A DNA stretch of 64,000 bases from a bacterium (GCA_024275575.1 JAJRYV010000134.1:1-64000); one strand, 5' to 3'; positions 37,956 through 46,649 are shown, counted from the first letter of the stretch. Notes: a model not told the origin generated them from the letters alone. A program made the numbers and translations.

Positions 37956-38130
37956 CCAAATAGAGGCGCTGCAAAAATCAGTAGCTGCCCGGTTTGAAGT
38001 CCAGGCTTCGCATAACCGGGTAGTGAAAGGGTTTGCAGCCGAAACGATTGTTTTCTGGAATGCAATCGTTGGGTCGTGCGATAAGATCGCACGGACTGTC
38101 ATCCTTTCACCGGATGGAGCGCTATTGAGG
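37956..38130 (+). ncRNA. Lysine riboswitch (L box) controlling dapE-dapB-dapA-dapD
   Basis: All conserved blocks of the lysine aptamer are present in order: ATAGAGGCGC, AGTAG, GTGAAAGGG, GCCGAAA, GGACTGTCAT and GGAGCGCTATT. The five helices can be drawn: P1 AATAG/CTATT; P2 GCTGCAAA (37968) with TTTGCAGC (38032) and its upper part CTGCCCGGTT (37985) with AACCGGGTAG (38014); P3 ACGATTG/CAATCGT; P4 CGTGCGAT/ATCGCACG; P5 CATCC/GGATG. It lies between a promoter and an intrinsic terminator that touches the dapE start codon. Bound lysine should favour the terminator and shut the operon. Confidence 0.95.
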
Positions 38131-38131
38131 T

Positions 38132-38204
38132 AACCCTGATTTTTTAATCATGTGGGTTGGTTTAGACCGGTGCTCGATCCGTTTTAAATCAACCCATTTT
38201 TTTT
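38132..38204 (+). terminator. Riboswitch expression platform: antiterminator and intrinsic terminator touching the dapE AUG
   Basis: Terminator arms TGGGTTGGTTTA (38153-38164) and TAAATCAACCCA (38185-38196) form a 12-pair stem with one G-U, followed by eight T residues (38197-38204); the dapE ATG is the very next base. A competing antiterminator can form from AACCCTGATT (38132-38141) with AATCA and GGGTT (38146-38158), which uses the terminator's left arm. The 3' terminator arm also occupies the place where a ribosome site would be. Confidence 0.85.
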
Positions 38205-39203
38205 ATGACTGTCAGCGACTATCTGAAAAAACTCATCGATATTCCTTCCCCCACCGGGGAGGAGGCGCGGCTGTGTCGCCAATTGCAGCAGGACTTGCAG
38301 GCATGGGGATTTGAAACCGGCCTGCAGAAAGTGGATGCCGGGCGTTGCAATCTTTTTGCTCTTTCCGCTTCCGAACCTGAGGTTCTCATTTCCTCCCATC
38401 TGGACACGGTACAACCTTTTTTTGCAGCAAGCGAACAGTCCGGCAGAATTTACGGCCGTGGCGCCTGTGATGCCAAAGGGCAAATTGCAGCGGCTGTTTT
38501 TGCCGTAAAAAATTTGCCGCAAATTTTTCGGCGACGTGTTGGATTATTATTTGTTGTCGGGGAAGAAACCGACAGCATCGGTGCAAAAACAGCGGTTAAA
38601 AACGCTTTGACCTGCAGATTTATTCTCAATTGTGAACCCACCGGGAACAAACTTGCTGCCGGCCAGTGTGGCTTTCTTGCCTTCAAATTGACGGTGCAAG
38701 GCAAAGCGGCACATTCCGGTTATCCTGGGAATGGCGATTCGGCGATTGAAAAAATTGTGCAACAATTGGCTCATCTGCAAAAGTATGATTGGGGCATCGA
38801 TGAAAAATTCGGCCGGGCGACATTTAATCCCGGCAAAATAAAAGGCGGAACAGCGGCAAATGTCATCGCAGCAGAGGCGGAGGCAGAATGCTCTGTCCGG
38901 GTAGTTACGAGCTGCGACAACGTACAGGCACAACTTGAATTGTTGTTAATGCCGGGAATTGAAGTGCAAATTTCAGCACGCAGCGAACCTGTGCAGCTCT
39001 TTGTGCCGCCTGGTTTCGCAGCGGCGACTGTCAGGTTTGGCTCTGATGCGGTGCATTTTTCAAAGGCCTATCAAACCCTGATGCTGGGTCCGGGATCGAT
39101 TCTAAACGCCCACACGAAGGATGAGTTTATCGAAGTTTCGGAGCTGGAAGATGCCGTCAAAATATATCAAAATTTGCTCGAAACCCTTTTATCAATGATC
39201 TGA
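38205..39203 (+). CDS. dapE: M20-family succinyl-diaminopimelate desuccinylase (probable)
   Basis: Removes succinate from N-succinyl-LL-diaminopimelate. M20 metal ligands are visible: His in ISSHLDTV, Asp in GRGACDAKGQ, catalytic Glu in VVGEETDS, and Glu in NCEPTG. The dimerisation domain (FKLTVQGKAAHSGYPG) is present. At 332 residues it is shorter than typical DapE (about 375), so an ArgE/LysK-like specificity is possible. The lysine riboswitch upstream and dapB, dapA and dapD downstream argue for DapE. The ATG directly follows the terminator T-run, leaving no standard ribosome site. Confidence 0.83.
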   Translation: MTVSDYLKKLIDIPSPTGEEARLCRQLQQDLQAWGFETGLQKVDAGRCNLFALSASEPEVLISSHLDTVQPFFAASEQSGRIYGRGACDAKGQIAAAVFAVKNLPQIFRRRVGLLFVVGEETDSIGAKTAVKNALTCRFILNCEPTGNKLAAGQCGFLAFKLTVQGKAAHSGYPGNGDSAIEKIVQQLAHLQKYDWGIDEKFGRATFNPGKIKGGTAANVIAAEAEAECSVRVVTSCDNVQAQLELLLMPGIEVQISARSEPVQLFVPPGFAAATVRFGSDAVHFSKAYQTLMLGPGSILNAHTKDEFIEVSELEDAVKIYQNLLETLLSMI

Positions 39204-39225
39204 ATTCTAAAGGAAAGGCAAAACG

Positions 39226-39963
39226 GTGCGATTAGGCATTATCGGAACAGGGCGAATGGGCATGGCCGTCGAAGCAGTCGCCGAAGATTCGTCTCATGAA
39301 ATTGTATTTCGCTGCGATGTTGACAATCAATTGACAGGTGAACTTGCCGCTCGTGCTGAAGTCATCATCGATTTCAGCACTGCGCACTGCATCAAACAGA
39401 ACGTCGAATCGGCAATGAGAGCGGGAACGCCGTTTGTCACCGGCACCACCGGCTGGCAGGAGGAGCTGGGCGCCGTGCAGGCGCTGGTGGAAAAATATGA
39501 TGGCAGTTTTCTTTACGCGGCAAATTTTTCCGTGGGCGTCGCCCTGTTTCGGCAGTTGGTGCAGCAGGCAAGCCGGCTTTTTTCTGCGTTTGAAAACTAT
39601 GATTTTGCCATTCGCGAAAGCCACCACAACGGCAAACAGGATTGCCCCAGCGGCACCGCGTTGATGTTGGGTGAAACTGTTTTGCAGCATTTACCGCGCA
39701 AGCAACGGCTGGTTTTCGGCAACCAGGATGGCGCTATCGCAGCAGCGGAATTACAAATCAGCAGTTCGCGTTTCGGTGCTGTTCCCGGTACGCACAGCAT
39801 TTTTATCGACAGCGCTGAAGATTTTATCGAGCTGAAGCATGTTGCCCGCGGGCGCGCTGGATTTGCGACAGGCGCTCTGCGTGCGGCTGAATGGCTGCAA
39901 GGGAGAAAAGGTTTTTTCACCCTGGAAGATATGCTGCACACTTTTACAACTCAAAATTTTTGA
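39226..39963 (+). CDS. dapB: 4-hydroxy-tetrahydrodipicolinate reductase
   Basis: NAD(P)H-dependent second step of the diaminopimelate pathway. 245 residues. N-terminal Rossmann motif GIIGTGRMGMAV, the conserved FSVGVALF stretch, and the active-site signature ESHHNGKQDCPSGTAL with the catalytic His pair and Lys. Start is GTG 39226 with AAAGGAAAGG upstream. 22 bases after dapE, 12 bases before dapA. Confidence 0.95.
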   Translation: MRLGIIGTGRMGMAVEAVAEDSSHEIVFRCDVDNQLTGELAARAEVIIDFSTAHCIKQNVESAMRAGTPFVTGTTGWQEELGAVQALVEKYDGSFLYAANFSVGVALFRQLVQQASRLFSAFENYDFAIRESHHNGKQDCPSGTALMLGETVLQHLPRKQRLVFGNQDGAIAAAELQISSSRFGAVPGTHSIFIDSAEDFIELKHVARGRAGFATGALRAAEWLQGRKGFFTLEDMLHTFTTQNF

Positions 39964-39975
39964 AAGGATAAACAG

Positions 39976-40887
39976 ATGAATGAACGAATTTTCAGCGGTT
40001 GTTTTACCGCTATCGTTACCCCGTTTGATGCGCATGGAGAATTCGATGAAAAGGTAATGCGCCAGCTTGTCGAATGGCAAATCAGCAGTGGCGTCGATGG
40101 GCTCGTCGTCTGCGGTACGACCGGGGAAAGTGTGGTGCTCGATCGCGCCGAGACGAGGCGGGTGATCGGCACAGTGATCAATCAGGCCAATGGCCGTGTG
40201 CCGGTAATTTGCGGCCCCGGAACAAACAATACGGTCGATGCGGTGCAGCGCTCAGTGGAAGCGCAGGAACTCGGCGCCGATGGCATTTTGTCGGTGGGGC
40301 CTTATTATAATAAACCGACACAGGCCGGTTTTTATGCTCATTTTGAGGCCGTCGCCGGAGCGGTTTCGCTGCCGGTGATTTTATACAATGTGCCCGGCAG
40401 AACGGGATCGAATATTTCCGCAGAAACGACTTTGTCCCTGGCGCAAATTCCCAATATCGCGGCGATCAAAGAGGCCTCGGGAAATTTCGGGCAAATCATC
40501 GGAATTTTACGGGACCGGCCGGATGATTTTTCCGTGCTCTCCGGTGATGATGCCTTGACTTTGCCGTTGATCGGTGCCGGCGCTGATGGTGCCATCTCCG
40601 TGGTTGCGAATGAAATTCCGAAGCAATTCACGGCGATGGTGCAGGCTGCATTAGACGGTGATTTCCCCACGGCACGGACGATACAAAACCGTTATTTCAA
40701 TCTCATGCAGCTCAATTTTATCGAATCAAATCCCATCCCGGTTAAAACTGCGCTGGCGCTCATGGGAAAAATTCAGGAGAAATTTCGCCTGCCGTTGGTG
40801 CCGATGCAAGCGGAGAACCGGGAAAAACTGGAGACGGAACTGGCCTTGCTCGGGCTGGCAAAATCCGTTGAAAGGCTCGCGGTTTGA
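39976..40887 (+). CDS. dapA: 4-hydroxy-tetrahydrodipicolinate synthase
   Basis: Condenses pyruvate and aspartate semialdehyde, the committed step to lysine and peptidoglycan diaminopimelate. 303 residues. Family signatures are CGTTGES near residue 45, the catalytic Tyr in LYNVPGRTGSN, and the Schiff-base Lys in AAIKEASGNF. AAAGGA precedes the ATG. A family III hairpin lies between this gene and dapD. Confidence 0.96.
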   Translation: MNERIFSGCFTAIVTPFDAHGEFDEKVMRQLVEWQISSGVDGLVVCGTTGESVVLDRAETRRVIGTVINQANGRVPVICGPGTNNTVDAVQRSVEAQELGADGILSVGPYYNKPTQAGFYAHFEAVAGAVSLPVILYNVPGRTGSNISAETTLSLAQIPNIAAIKEASGNFGQIIGILRDRPDDFSVLSGDDALTLPLIGAGADGAISVVANEIPKQFTAMVQAALDGDFPTARTIQNRYFNLMQLNFIESNPIPVKTALALMGKIQEKFRLPLVPMQAENREKLETELALLGLAKSVERLAV

Positions 40888-40919
40888 TGGTGCGTTACGC
40901 TGATTAAAATCATTTCGGC

Positions 40920-40980
40920 AACCCTTTCAGGTTTCAAAAACCTGAAAGGGTTTGCCTTGCAGTTACTTTTCGATTAAGCC
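40920..40980 (-). repeat. Dispersed repeat family III, copy B, inside the dap operon
   Basis: Reverse orientation of 32815-32877. Its stem AACCCTTTCAGGTTT/AAACCTGAAAGGGTT is 15 perfect pairs around a three-base loop, the strongest hairpin in the window, and the GGCTTAATCGAAAAGTAAC head reads on the minus strand. It sits 33 bases after dapA and 55 before dapD, so the operon transcript must carry it; it could reduce readthrough or set mRNA ends. No T run follows, so it is not a classic terminator. Confidence 0.78.
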
Positions 40981-41035
40981 CGCAGTATTGCTGAAAAGTT
41001 ACGTTTTTTGCTCAAACTTTAAAAAAGAAATCGTT

Positions 41036-41872
41036 ATGACAACTCAAGAAATAAAAGTCGAAATTGAAGATGCATTTCAAAACAAAACCGAACTTTCGGT
41101 AAAACTGCAACAGGCAATGAGTTTATTTTTTACCCGTCTGGAAAATGGTGAAATCCGCTCGGCGAAGCCGACGGATTCCGGCTGGCGGGTCAATACCTGG
41201 GTGAAAAAGGGAATTTTACTCGCTTTTCGCCTTGGGCAATTGCATGATTATTCAATAAATGAGCACCTCGTATTTTTTGATAAACACAACATTCCGCCGC
41301 AGAAGTTCACGTTGCGGGATGGCATACGCATCGTGCCGGGAGGAACGACGGTGCGTTCGGGCAGTTTTGTGGCAAAAGGCGTGGTGATCATGCCACCGGC
41401 GTATATCAACATCGGCGCCTATGTCGATGAAGGCACGATGGTGGATTCACATGTGCTGGTGGGTTCGTGCGCGCAAATCGGTAAAAATGTGCATTTGAGC
41501 GCTGCAGCGCAAATCGGTGGTGTGCTCGAACCCATCGGTGCGATGCCGGTCATCGTCGAGGATAATGTGGTTGTCGGTGGCATGGTTGGTGTATTTGAGG
41601 GCACAATCGTACGTAAAAATGCCGTTCTCGGCGCCGGCGTAATGCTGACCCGCTCGACGCCGGTTTATGATTGCGTTCATGAAAAAGTTCACCGGGCGGA
41701 AGGCGAAACGCCGCTCATCATTCCCGCAGGTGCAGTGGTCATCCCCGGCAGCCGGCCGCTGAACATGGCCTTCGGCCGGCTGCATCATCTTTCCGTTCAA
41801 ACACCATTGATTGTCAAATACCGGGATCGCAATACGGATGCAGCGACCGCACTCGAAGATGCCTTGCGCTGA
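41036..41872 (+). CDS. dapD: Tetrahydrodipicolinate N-succinyltransferase
   Basis: Succinylates tetrahydrodipicolinate with succinyl-CoA. 278 residues, close to the 274 of Escherichia coli. N-terminal helical domain, then a left-handed beta-helix of hexapeptide repeats (GAYVDEGTMVDSHVLVGSCA, QIGKNVHLSAAAQIGG) with the family loop VLEPIGAMPVIVED. ATG 41036 is preferred over upstream in-frame codons because it gives the normal N-terminus. Establishes the succinylase branch of lysine synthesis; dapC and dapF are not in the window. Confidence 0.95.
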   Translation: MTTQEIKVEIEDAFQNKTELSVKLQQAMSLFFTRLENGEIRSAKPTDSGWRVNTWVKKGILLAFRLGQLHDYSINEHLVFFDKHNIPPQKFTLRDGIRIVPGGTTVRSGSFVAKGVVIMPPAYINIGAYVDEGTMVDSHVLVGSCAQIGKNVHLSAAAQIGGVLEPIGAMPVIVEDNVVVGGMVGVFEGTIVRKNAVLGAGVMLTRSTPVYDCVHEKVHRAEGETPLIIPAGAVVIPGSRPLNMAFGRLHHLSVQTPLIVKYRDRNTDAATALEDALR

Positions 41873-42112
41873 TTTTGTGATTTTTGCGATTGCTTGTCAA
41901 ATTCGTCGGGTGGCGTGCAGTGCAGTCGGCAAAAGATTAATAAATATAAAAATCAATTTTCCGATACCTTTTAGAACAGATTATGCTGCAGTGTAAAGAC
42001 GAGAAATTACGGCGGTAAATCTTTTTTAAGGTTTGAGAATTAGAATTTCCCCGGGAATCACATGTTCACGAAGTTGCTTGTGATGATAAACTACAACAGA
42101 TGAAAAAGAGAT

Positions 42113-42484
42113 ATGCAACGAATTTTAATAATTGAAGATGATCCTGATATTCGGATGATGTTGAAAAAAATGCTCGAGCGTGAAAAGTATGAAGTCGCCA
42201 TTTCGAGCAATGGTGTTGAGGGGCTGAAAATATATAATGAGGCGTCATTTGACCTGGTGATCACCGATCTTGTGATGCCGGAAAAAGAGGGGATAGAGAC
42301 CATTGCTGAACTCAAAAAAATAAATGCAACGGTAAAAATAATCGCCATTTCAGGCGGTGGCTATGGGGGGCTGGAAAATTATTTGCAGATGGCCAAAGCT
42401 TTTGGCGCCCACTATGCTATCGCCAAACCATTTGAAATGTCGACATTGCTCGCAGCAGTGCGAGATCTTTTTCAGCAAAAGTAA
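42113..42484 (+). CDS. CheY-like stand-alone response regulator
   Basis: 123 residues, receiver only. IIEDDPDIRM acidic pair, phosphoacceptor Asp in LVITDLVMPEKEG, switch Thr replaced by Ser in IAISGGG, and Lys in IAKPFE. No kinase is adjacent, so it probably pairs with a distant sensor. Confidence 0.9.
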   Translation: MQRILIIEDDPDIRMMLKKMLEREKYEVAISSNGVEGLKIYNEASFDLVITDLVMPEKEGIETIAELKKINATVKIIAISGGGYGGLENYLQMAKAFGAHYAIAKPFEMSTLLAAVRDLFQQK

Positions 42485-42724
42485 TAGTTCCGGCAATTTC
42501 ATAATCCGGGAAAAAATATCTCCCCCAAAAATCACGTTATTTGAACTCCCTCGTTCATTTCACTTGAACCGTATCGTACAGTTTTTGCAAGCATAATCAA
42601 GTCAGGCGATTATTAACTTTATCAAAAATAATAAGTTGTCTGAATGTTGTCTTTTTTGGCATATTCATTGTTAAAAACAGGGCAAAAGCAGAAATCAGAT
42701 TTGAAAGAATATCAGGAGGTTAAA

Positions 42725-43030
42725 ATGAAATCGAAAAAGAATGTTTTTCTGGTTGGCGCCCTATTGCTGCTGCCGTTGTTGCTGGAAGCCGGTCCACGAC
42801 TTTATATAAAAATTAAACCACCGGCCCGGAAAGTTATCGTCATCAAACCGGCGCGACCGCATCGCAATGCTATCTGGATCGGCGGACGGTGGCATTGGAA
42901 CGGAAAAGCGTATCTCTGGAAAAAAGGCTATTGGACGCATCCGCGCAAAGGGTTTGTCTGGGTGCCCGGCCACTGGAATCACAATCGCCATGGCTGGCGT
43001 TGGATCGATGGCCATTGGAAACGCGTTTGA
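42725..43030 (+). CDS. Secreted small protein with WxxGxW-type repeats
   Basis: 101 residues with an AGGAGG ribosome site. Signal peptide at 1-21 (VFLVGALLLLPLLLEAG). Three aromatic-rich repeats follow: AIWIGGRWHWNGKAYLW, YWTHPRKGFVWVPGHW and HGWRWIDGHWK, the YxWxxGxW-type repeat of small exported envelope proteins. pI is very basic. A sharp terminator follows 76 bases later. Function unknown. Confidence 0.82.
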   Translation: MKSKKNVFLVGALLLLPLLLEAGPRLYIKIKPPARKVIVIKPARPHRNAIWIGGRWHWNGKAYLWKKGYWTHPRKGFVWVPGHWNHNRHGWRWIDGHWKRV

Positions 43031-43106
43031 TTTTTGCAAAAACTCACCGGGAGAAAAGGACGTCACCCGGTTTTATATACATCCTCAGTTCCTCCCAAAT
43101 CCCAAA

Positions 43107-43130
43107 CCCCGGCGCAAACCGGGGTTTTTT
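43107..43130 (+). terminator. Intrinsic terminator between convergent genes
   Basis: CCCCGG and CCGGGG (43107-43112, 43119-43124) around loop CGCAAA, followed by six T. A few A residues at its left side allow some function on the minus strand, where the M23 peptidase gene ends at 43129 and overlaps the T run. Confidence 0.9.
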
Positions 43131-44373
43131 ATCGGGCACAAATTTCTTTGACCTGTAGCACTTTATCAAAATTATTATCAGCATCCAGGCCTAACTTCTG
43201 CTTTAAATCATTTTTTGCCACTGTAAACTTCACACGATCTTTATCGCCGAGCGGTTTGCCGGCCAGTGGTTGTATTTTCAGCGGGTTGATCGCTTTGCCT
43301 TTGTAATACATGGTGTAGTGCAAGTGGGGGCCGGTGGCGCGGCCGGTTTTTCCCACATAACCGATAAGTTGGTTCTGCGCGACTTTTTGCCCCACATAAA
43401 GCTTTTTGGCAAAGCGTGATAAATGCCCGTAGAGTGTGACATAAGAGCCGTTTTTATGACTGACTTTTATGCAGTTCCCATAGCCGCCAAACCATCCTTT
43501 AAAAATAATTATTCCATCTGCGGCGGAAACGACTGGCGTGCCGGTCCGGGCTGCAAAATCAACGCCGGTATGGGCGCGGCGGCGTTTTAAAATGGGATGG
43601 AAGCGGCTGCGTGAAAAATAGCTTGAAATACGCCGGTAATTTAATGGTGATTTGAGGAAAGTTTTTTGGAAACTCTGACCGTTGGCGTCATAATATTTCA
43701 GGCGTCCGTTGTTATCGGCAAAACTAAAAGCGATGAGCGTCGTATCTTTTTGCGCATAAGCCGCAGCGAGAATTTTGCCGTAACGCAAAAAGGTGGGCAG
43801 CCCCGAATTTTTATCGAACACGTACTGTTTTTCGAAATAGATGCCGAATGAATCACCGCGGCGCGGATCGAGAAAAAAATCGATATCCCACTGGAAAATA
43901 TCGGAAAACGCCATGATCAATTCCGGTGATTCACCGGCCTTGAGAACAGCCTCGTAAAGTGTGGTTTCGACTGAGCCGACGAGCAGTTTTCGTTCTTCGA
44001 TTATGGGCAAAGTATCGAGTGTCGCGATAAAAATACCGAGAGAATCGACGAAAACTTTTATTATTTTATCGATATCCGGCTGGTAGGCAAGGGATGAAAC
44101 TGCACCGTTGCTGTCGAATCGAATCTTAAGTTTTTCTCCGGCGCGTATCTTGCGTGGATTGAAAACAGAAGCAAAGGCTTCCATGAGCGGCTGGATCTGT
44201 GACCGTGGGACGTCGTTTTTGCGCAGAATTGTGCCGAGAGTCATGCCGTAGCGCACGCGCACCAGCCGTGAATCATGAGACCAGGTTTTGTCGCTATTAT
44301 TTTTCGGTGCTGCCAATACTGCTGTTGACTGGTTGAATAGAAACAGTAACAGGATGAGTTTTATGGATGCCAT
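43129..44373 (-). CDS. Secreted M23 (LytM-like) peptidoglycan endopeptidase
   Basis: 414 residues from ATG 44373, which gives a signal peptide (IKLILLLFLFNQSTAVLAA). A LysM/OapA-like region (RVRYGMTLGTILRKND) is near the N-terminus, then a middle domain seen in MepM-type enzymes (LYEAVLKAGESPELIMAFSD, FLDPRRGDSF). The zinc-binding catalytic domain has HTGVDFAARTGTPV and GPHLHYTMY, both metal motifs intact, so the enzyme should be active in cross-link cleavage. The frame is open upstream of 44373 but only across the intergenic region and SDR gene. Confidence 0.92.
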   Translation of the reverse strand: MASIKLILLLFLFNQSTAVLAAPKNNSDKTWSHDSRLVRVRYGMTLGTILRKNDVPRSQIQPLMEAFASVFNPRKIRAGEKLKIRFDSNGAVSSLAYQPDIDKIIKVFVDSLGIFIATLDTLPIIEERKLLVGSVETTLYEAVLKAGESPELIMAFSDIFQWDIDFFLDPRRGDSFGIYFEKQYVFDKNSGLPTFLRYGKILAAAYAQKDTTLIAFSFADNNGRLKYYDANGQSFQKTFLKSPLNYRRISSYFSRSRFHPILKRRRAHTGVDFAARTGTPVVSAADGIIIFKGWFGGYGNCIKVSHKNGSYVTLYGHLSRFAKKLYVGQKVAQNQLIGYVGKTGRATGPHLHYTMYYKGKAINPLKIQPLAGKPLGDKDRVKFTVAKNDLKQKLGLDADNNFDKVLQVKEICAR

Positions 44374-44441
44374 TATTGCTGAAAAATCCCTTTCATCGCA
44401 AAATTTATTTAGTTTATATTTTTTGGGAAACCGGTGCAATT

Positions 44442-45209
44442 TTAGCGCGCACAGGTCAAATGGCGTCCACCATCGATGTTCAGGGTCACTCCTGTAACCC
44501 AACCGGCAGCATCGTCTGCGAGGTACAATATGCCGGAGGCAATATCACGTGGTTCACCGACTCGCCCGATGGGATGGGTCGTCTTGCTGTGTTCGAGAAA
44601 TGCGGCGTATTTTTTTTCATCCATGCCGCTGCGGCGGTGTAAATTAGTCACAACCACGCCGGGATTTACCGCATTGACGCGGATTTTTTTCGGCGCCAGT
44701 TCCATTGCGGAACAGCGGGTCAATTGATCAACTGCGGATTTGCTGACAGAGTAGGCGATAATGCCCGGGAAGGAGCGTGTACCGACAACACTCGATACAT
44801 TGATAATATTACCCTGTGTTTTCTCCAGGTGCGGAATGGCGAATTGCATCAGGTGAAAAACAGCGGTGACGTTGATATCCATCATTTCATTCCAGGCAGC
44901 CGTCGAAGTATCCTCAATCGTGCCCGCCGCGATAATCCCGGCAGCATTGACCAGTACATCGAGCCTACCGAAGTTTTGTACCGTTTTTTCAATCGCTTGC
45001 CGCACCTGTGATTTTTTGGTGACATCACAATGCAACGGTAGGGCTACTTTTTGCGATTTATTCAACTGTTGCGTTAAATGTTCGAGCTCAGATTTATTTC
45101 GTCCTAAAAAAGAAACTGCGGCACCGCCTTCTGTGGCCAAAACTGCTGTTTCCCGGCCGATGCCGCTTGTGGCGCCGGTTATCAAAAAAACTTTTCCTCG
45201 AATACTCAT
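44442..45209 (-). CDS. Short-chain dehydrogenase/reductase
   Basis: 255 residues, classical SDR. Cofactor motif TGATSGIG, NAAG in the fourth strand, catalytic Ser in INVSSVVG and YSVSK (Tyr-x3-Lys). C-terminal VTGVTLNIDGG is usual. FabG-like in shape but not beside fatty-acid genes, so the substrate is unknown. Confidence 0.9.
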   Translation of the reverse strand: MSIRGKVFLITGATSGIGRETAVLATEGGAAVSFLGRNKSELEHLTQQLNKSQKVALPLHCDVTKKSQVRQAIEKTVQNFGRLDVLVNAAGIIAAGTIEDTSTAAWNEMMDINVTAVFHLMQFAIPHLEKTQGNIINVSSVVGTRSFPGIIAYSVSKSAVDQLTRCSAMELAPKKIRVNAVNPGVVVTNLHRRSGMDEKKYAAFLEHSKTTHPIGRVGEPRDIASGILYLADDAAGWVTGVTLNIDGGRHLTCAR

Positions 45210-45300
45210 TTTGCTCTTTTCCTGTGTTGTGAATATTTATGTGCTAAAATTAGCAACTTATTAAGTTAAAGTAAATAATTATTCATCTGACCCCTGAATA

Positions 45301-45329
45301 AAAAAAAGCCCTCCAATTTATTGGAGGGC
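45301..45329 (-). terminator. Intrinsic terminator of the psp operon
   Basis: On the minus strand GCCCTCCAA (45329-45321) pairs perfectly with TTGGAGGGC (45316-45308) around four bases, followed by seven T (45307-45301). It lies 98 bases after the DUF1449-like gene. Confidence 0.92.
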
Positions 45330-45427
45330 CTGAGAAGGGAGGATATGATACAGGAAAATGAGGATTCGCTATTAAATCGTGTTCTCCCTCATCTTTTGTT
45401 AAGGGGCAAAATTTTTTTTCAGCCACG

Positions 45428-45790
45428 TCAACCAATATTTTCCAGGTTTTCGCCTTCACTAATTCTTGATTTTTGCAAGTACTGCATGGCGATATGCCCT
45501 AAAAATGCCGCAAAAGTTCCCATCACCAGTGCCGCGATGAATGCTCCGCCAGCCGGCAAATCGATACGTGAAACCGTGACGCCGGTCAAACCGAAAAACA
45601 CCATAAAATAGACGGCATTTCGAAAGCTGAGGAATTTGAAGACATTCCATACTCCTTTGGTCACAGCATTCATCCCGGTGCCCGCTTCCGGTTCGACCTT
45701 TTCGCCGGCTTCACTCTCCAAATCGGTGAAAAGCAAAACGATAAGAAGAATCCCCCCGAAAATTAAACAACAAAGGTAGAACGTGATCAC
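45428..45790 (-). CDS. Small membrane protein of the psp operon (DUF1449/YqiJ-like)
   Basis: 120 residues, with membrane segments near 1-20, 60-78 and 84-104. The pattern FLSFRNAVYFMVFFGLTGV followed by a short acidic tail resembles the membrane part of YqiJ/DUF1449-type proteins, which in other bacteria accompany PspA-like or flotillin proteins. It starts 14 bases after pspA. Probable membrane anchor or partner for PspA; that role is inferred. Confidence 0.72.
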   Translation of the reverse strand: MITFYLCCLIFGGILLIVLLFTDLESEAGEKVEPEAGTGMNAVTKGVWNVFKFLSFRNAVYFMVFFGLTGVTVSRIDLPAGGAFIAALVMGTFAAFLGHIAMQYLQKSRISEGENLENIG

Positions 45791-45804
45791 TTTTTTATCC
45801 TCAT

Positions 45805-46506
45805 TTATTTCTTTTTTTGTTGTTTTAACCTCGTCAGCTCATCTTCAATAGCTTTCTCTTTCTCCAGCTTTTCGAGATCGATATCATCCTGCCGGCCGAG
45901 GTCTGCAATTTCCTGCGCCGCTTCTGCATCAGCCTCGAGTCCGCCAATCGCCTCTTCATAACTTTCCATTGATGCCTGCCAATCTTCAAAGCTTGAAATT
46001 TTGCCCGCTGCATTTCGTACACTGTCCACTGCTTTTCCGGCGGATTTCTGAATACGCATCTTGGCTTCCGCCGAGCGCTTTCTGCGGATCAATTCTTCTT
46101 TTTTGCGTCGTGCACTCTGAACTTTGTCTTCAAGACAAAGAAGTTCATTTTTCAGTTTTTCCGAAACGATTTTCGCATCCTTTAATTCTTCAGCCAGGAG
46201 TTGTTTCTGTCGTTCTGTATGCAGTTTTTTTACCAGAATTTTACGTGCCAAATCTTCGTTGCCCTCTTCAATCGCCAGACCGGCTTTATTTGCATAATCT
46301 TTGGTGAGATTTTCCGCTGTCAGCAGTTGTTTCTCGATTTGTTTTTCCCGCGCGACGGCGCGAACTGTTTCGCGGCGCATTTCGATGATACTCTCTTCCA
46401 TATCGCGAATGATCTGTTTGACCATGACTTCGGGGTCCTCCGCCTGATCAAGCAGATGATTGATATTGGCTTTCGCCAATTCGCTAACGCGTTTAAAGAT
46501 TTTCAT
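45805..46506 (-). CDS. pspA: Phage-shock protein A / IM30 family
   Basis: 233 residues, nearly all alpha-helical coiled coil, the ESCRT-III-like membrane-stabilising fold. Family features are MKIFKRVSELAKANINHLLD at the start, DPEVMVKQIIRDMEESI, and the Glu/Lys/Gln-rich central helices; it ends LKQQKKK. Upstream is a consensus sigma-54 promoter and a divergently organised PspF-like activator gene on the same strand just beyond, so stress-controlled expression is very likely. Confidence 0.93.
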   Translation of the reverse strand: MKIFKRVSELAKANINHLLDQAEDPEVMVKQIIRDMEESIIEMRRETVRAVAREKQIEKQLLTAENLTKDYANKAGLAIEEGNEDLARKILVKKLHTERQKQLLAEELKDAKIVSEKLKNELLCLEDKVQSARRKKEELIRRKRSAEAKMRIQKSAGKAVDSVRNAAGKISSFEDWQASMESYEEAIGGLEADAEAAQEIADLGRQDDIDLEKLEKEKAIEDELTRLKQQKKK

Positions 46507-46564
46507 AACAGCCTCCAGTCGGTATGATTAAGATAGAATTTTCAAATTGGAATGCCTAGCTAAT

Positions 46565-46581
46565 GGCAAGCATAGTGCCAA
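46565..46581 (-). promoter_or_regulatory. Sigma-54 promoter of pspA
   Basis: On the minus strand TTGGCAC (46581-46575), five bases, then TTGCC (46569-46565): GG and GC are exactly 10 bases apart, matching the -24/-12 consensus. It lies about 60 bases before pspA and faces it; the adjacent PspF-like gene supplies the required activator. Confidence 0.88.
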
Positions 46582-46649
46582 ACATAACCTATTGTTTTTT
46601 AAGGGTTGATAAAATGAGAATATGGGAATTTACGCCAACACCTGGTGGA

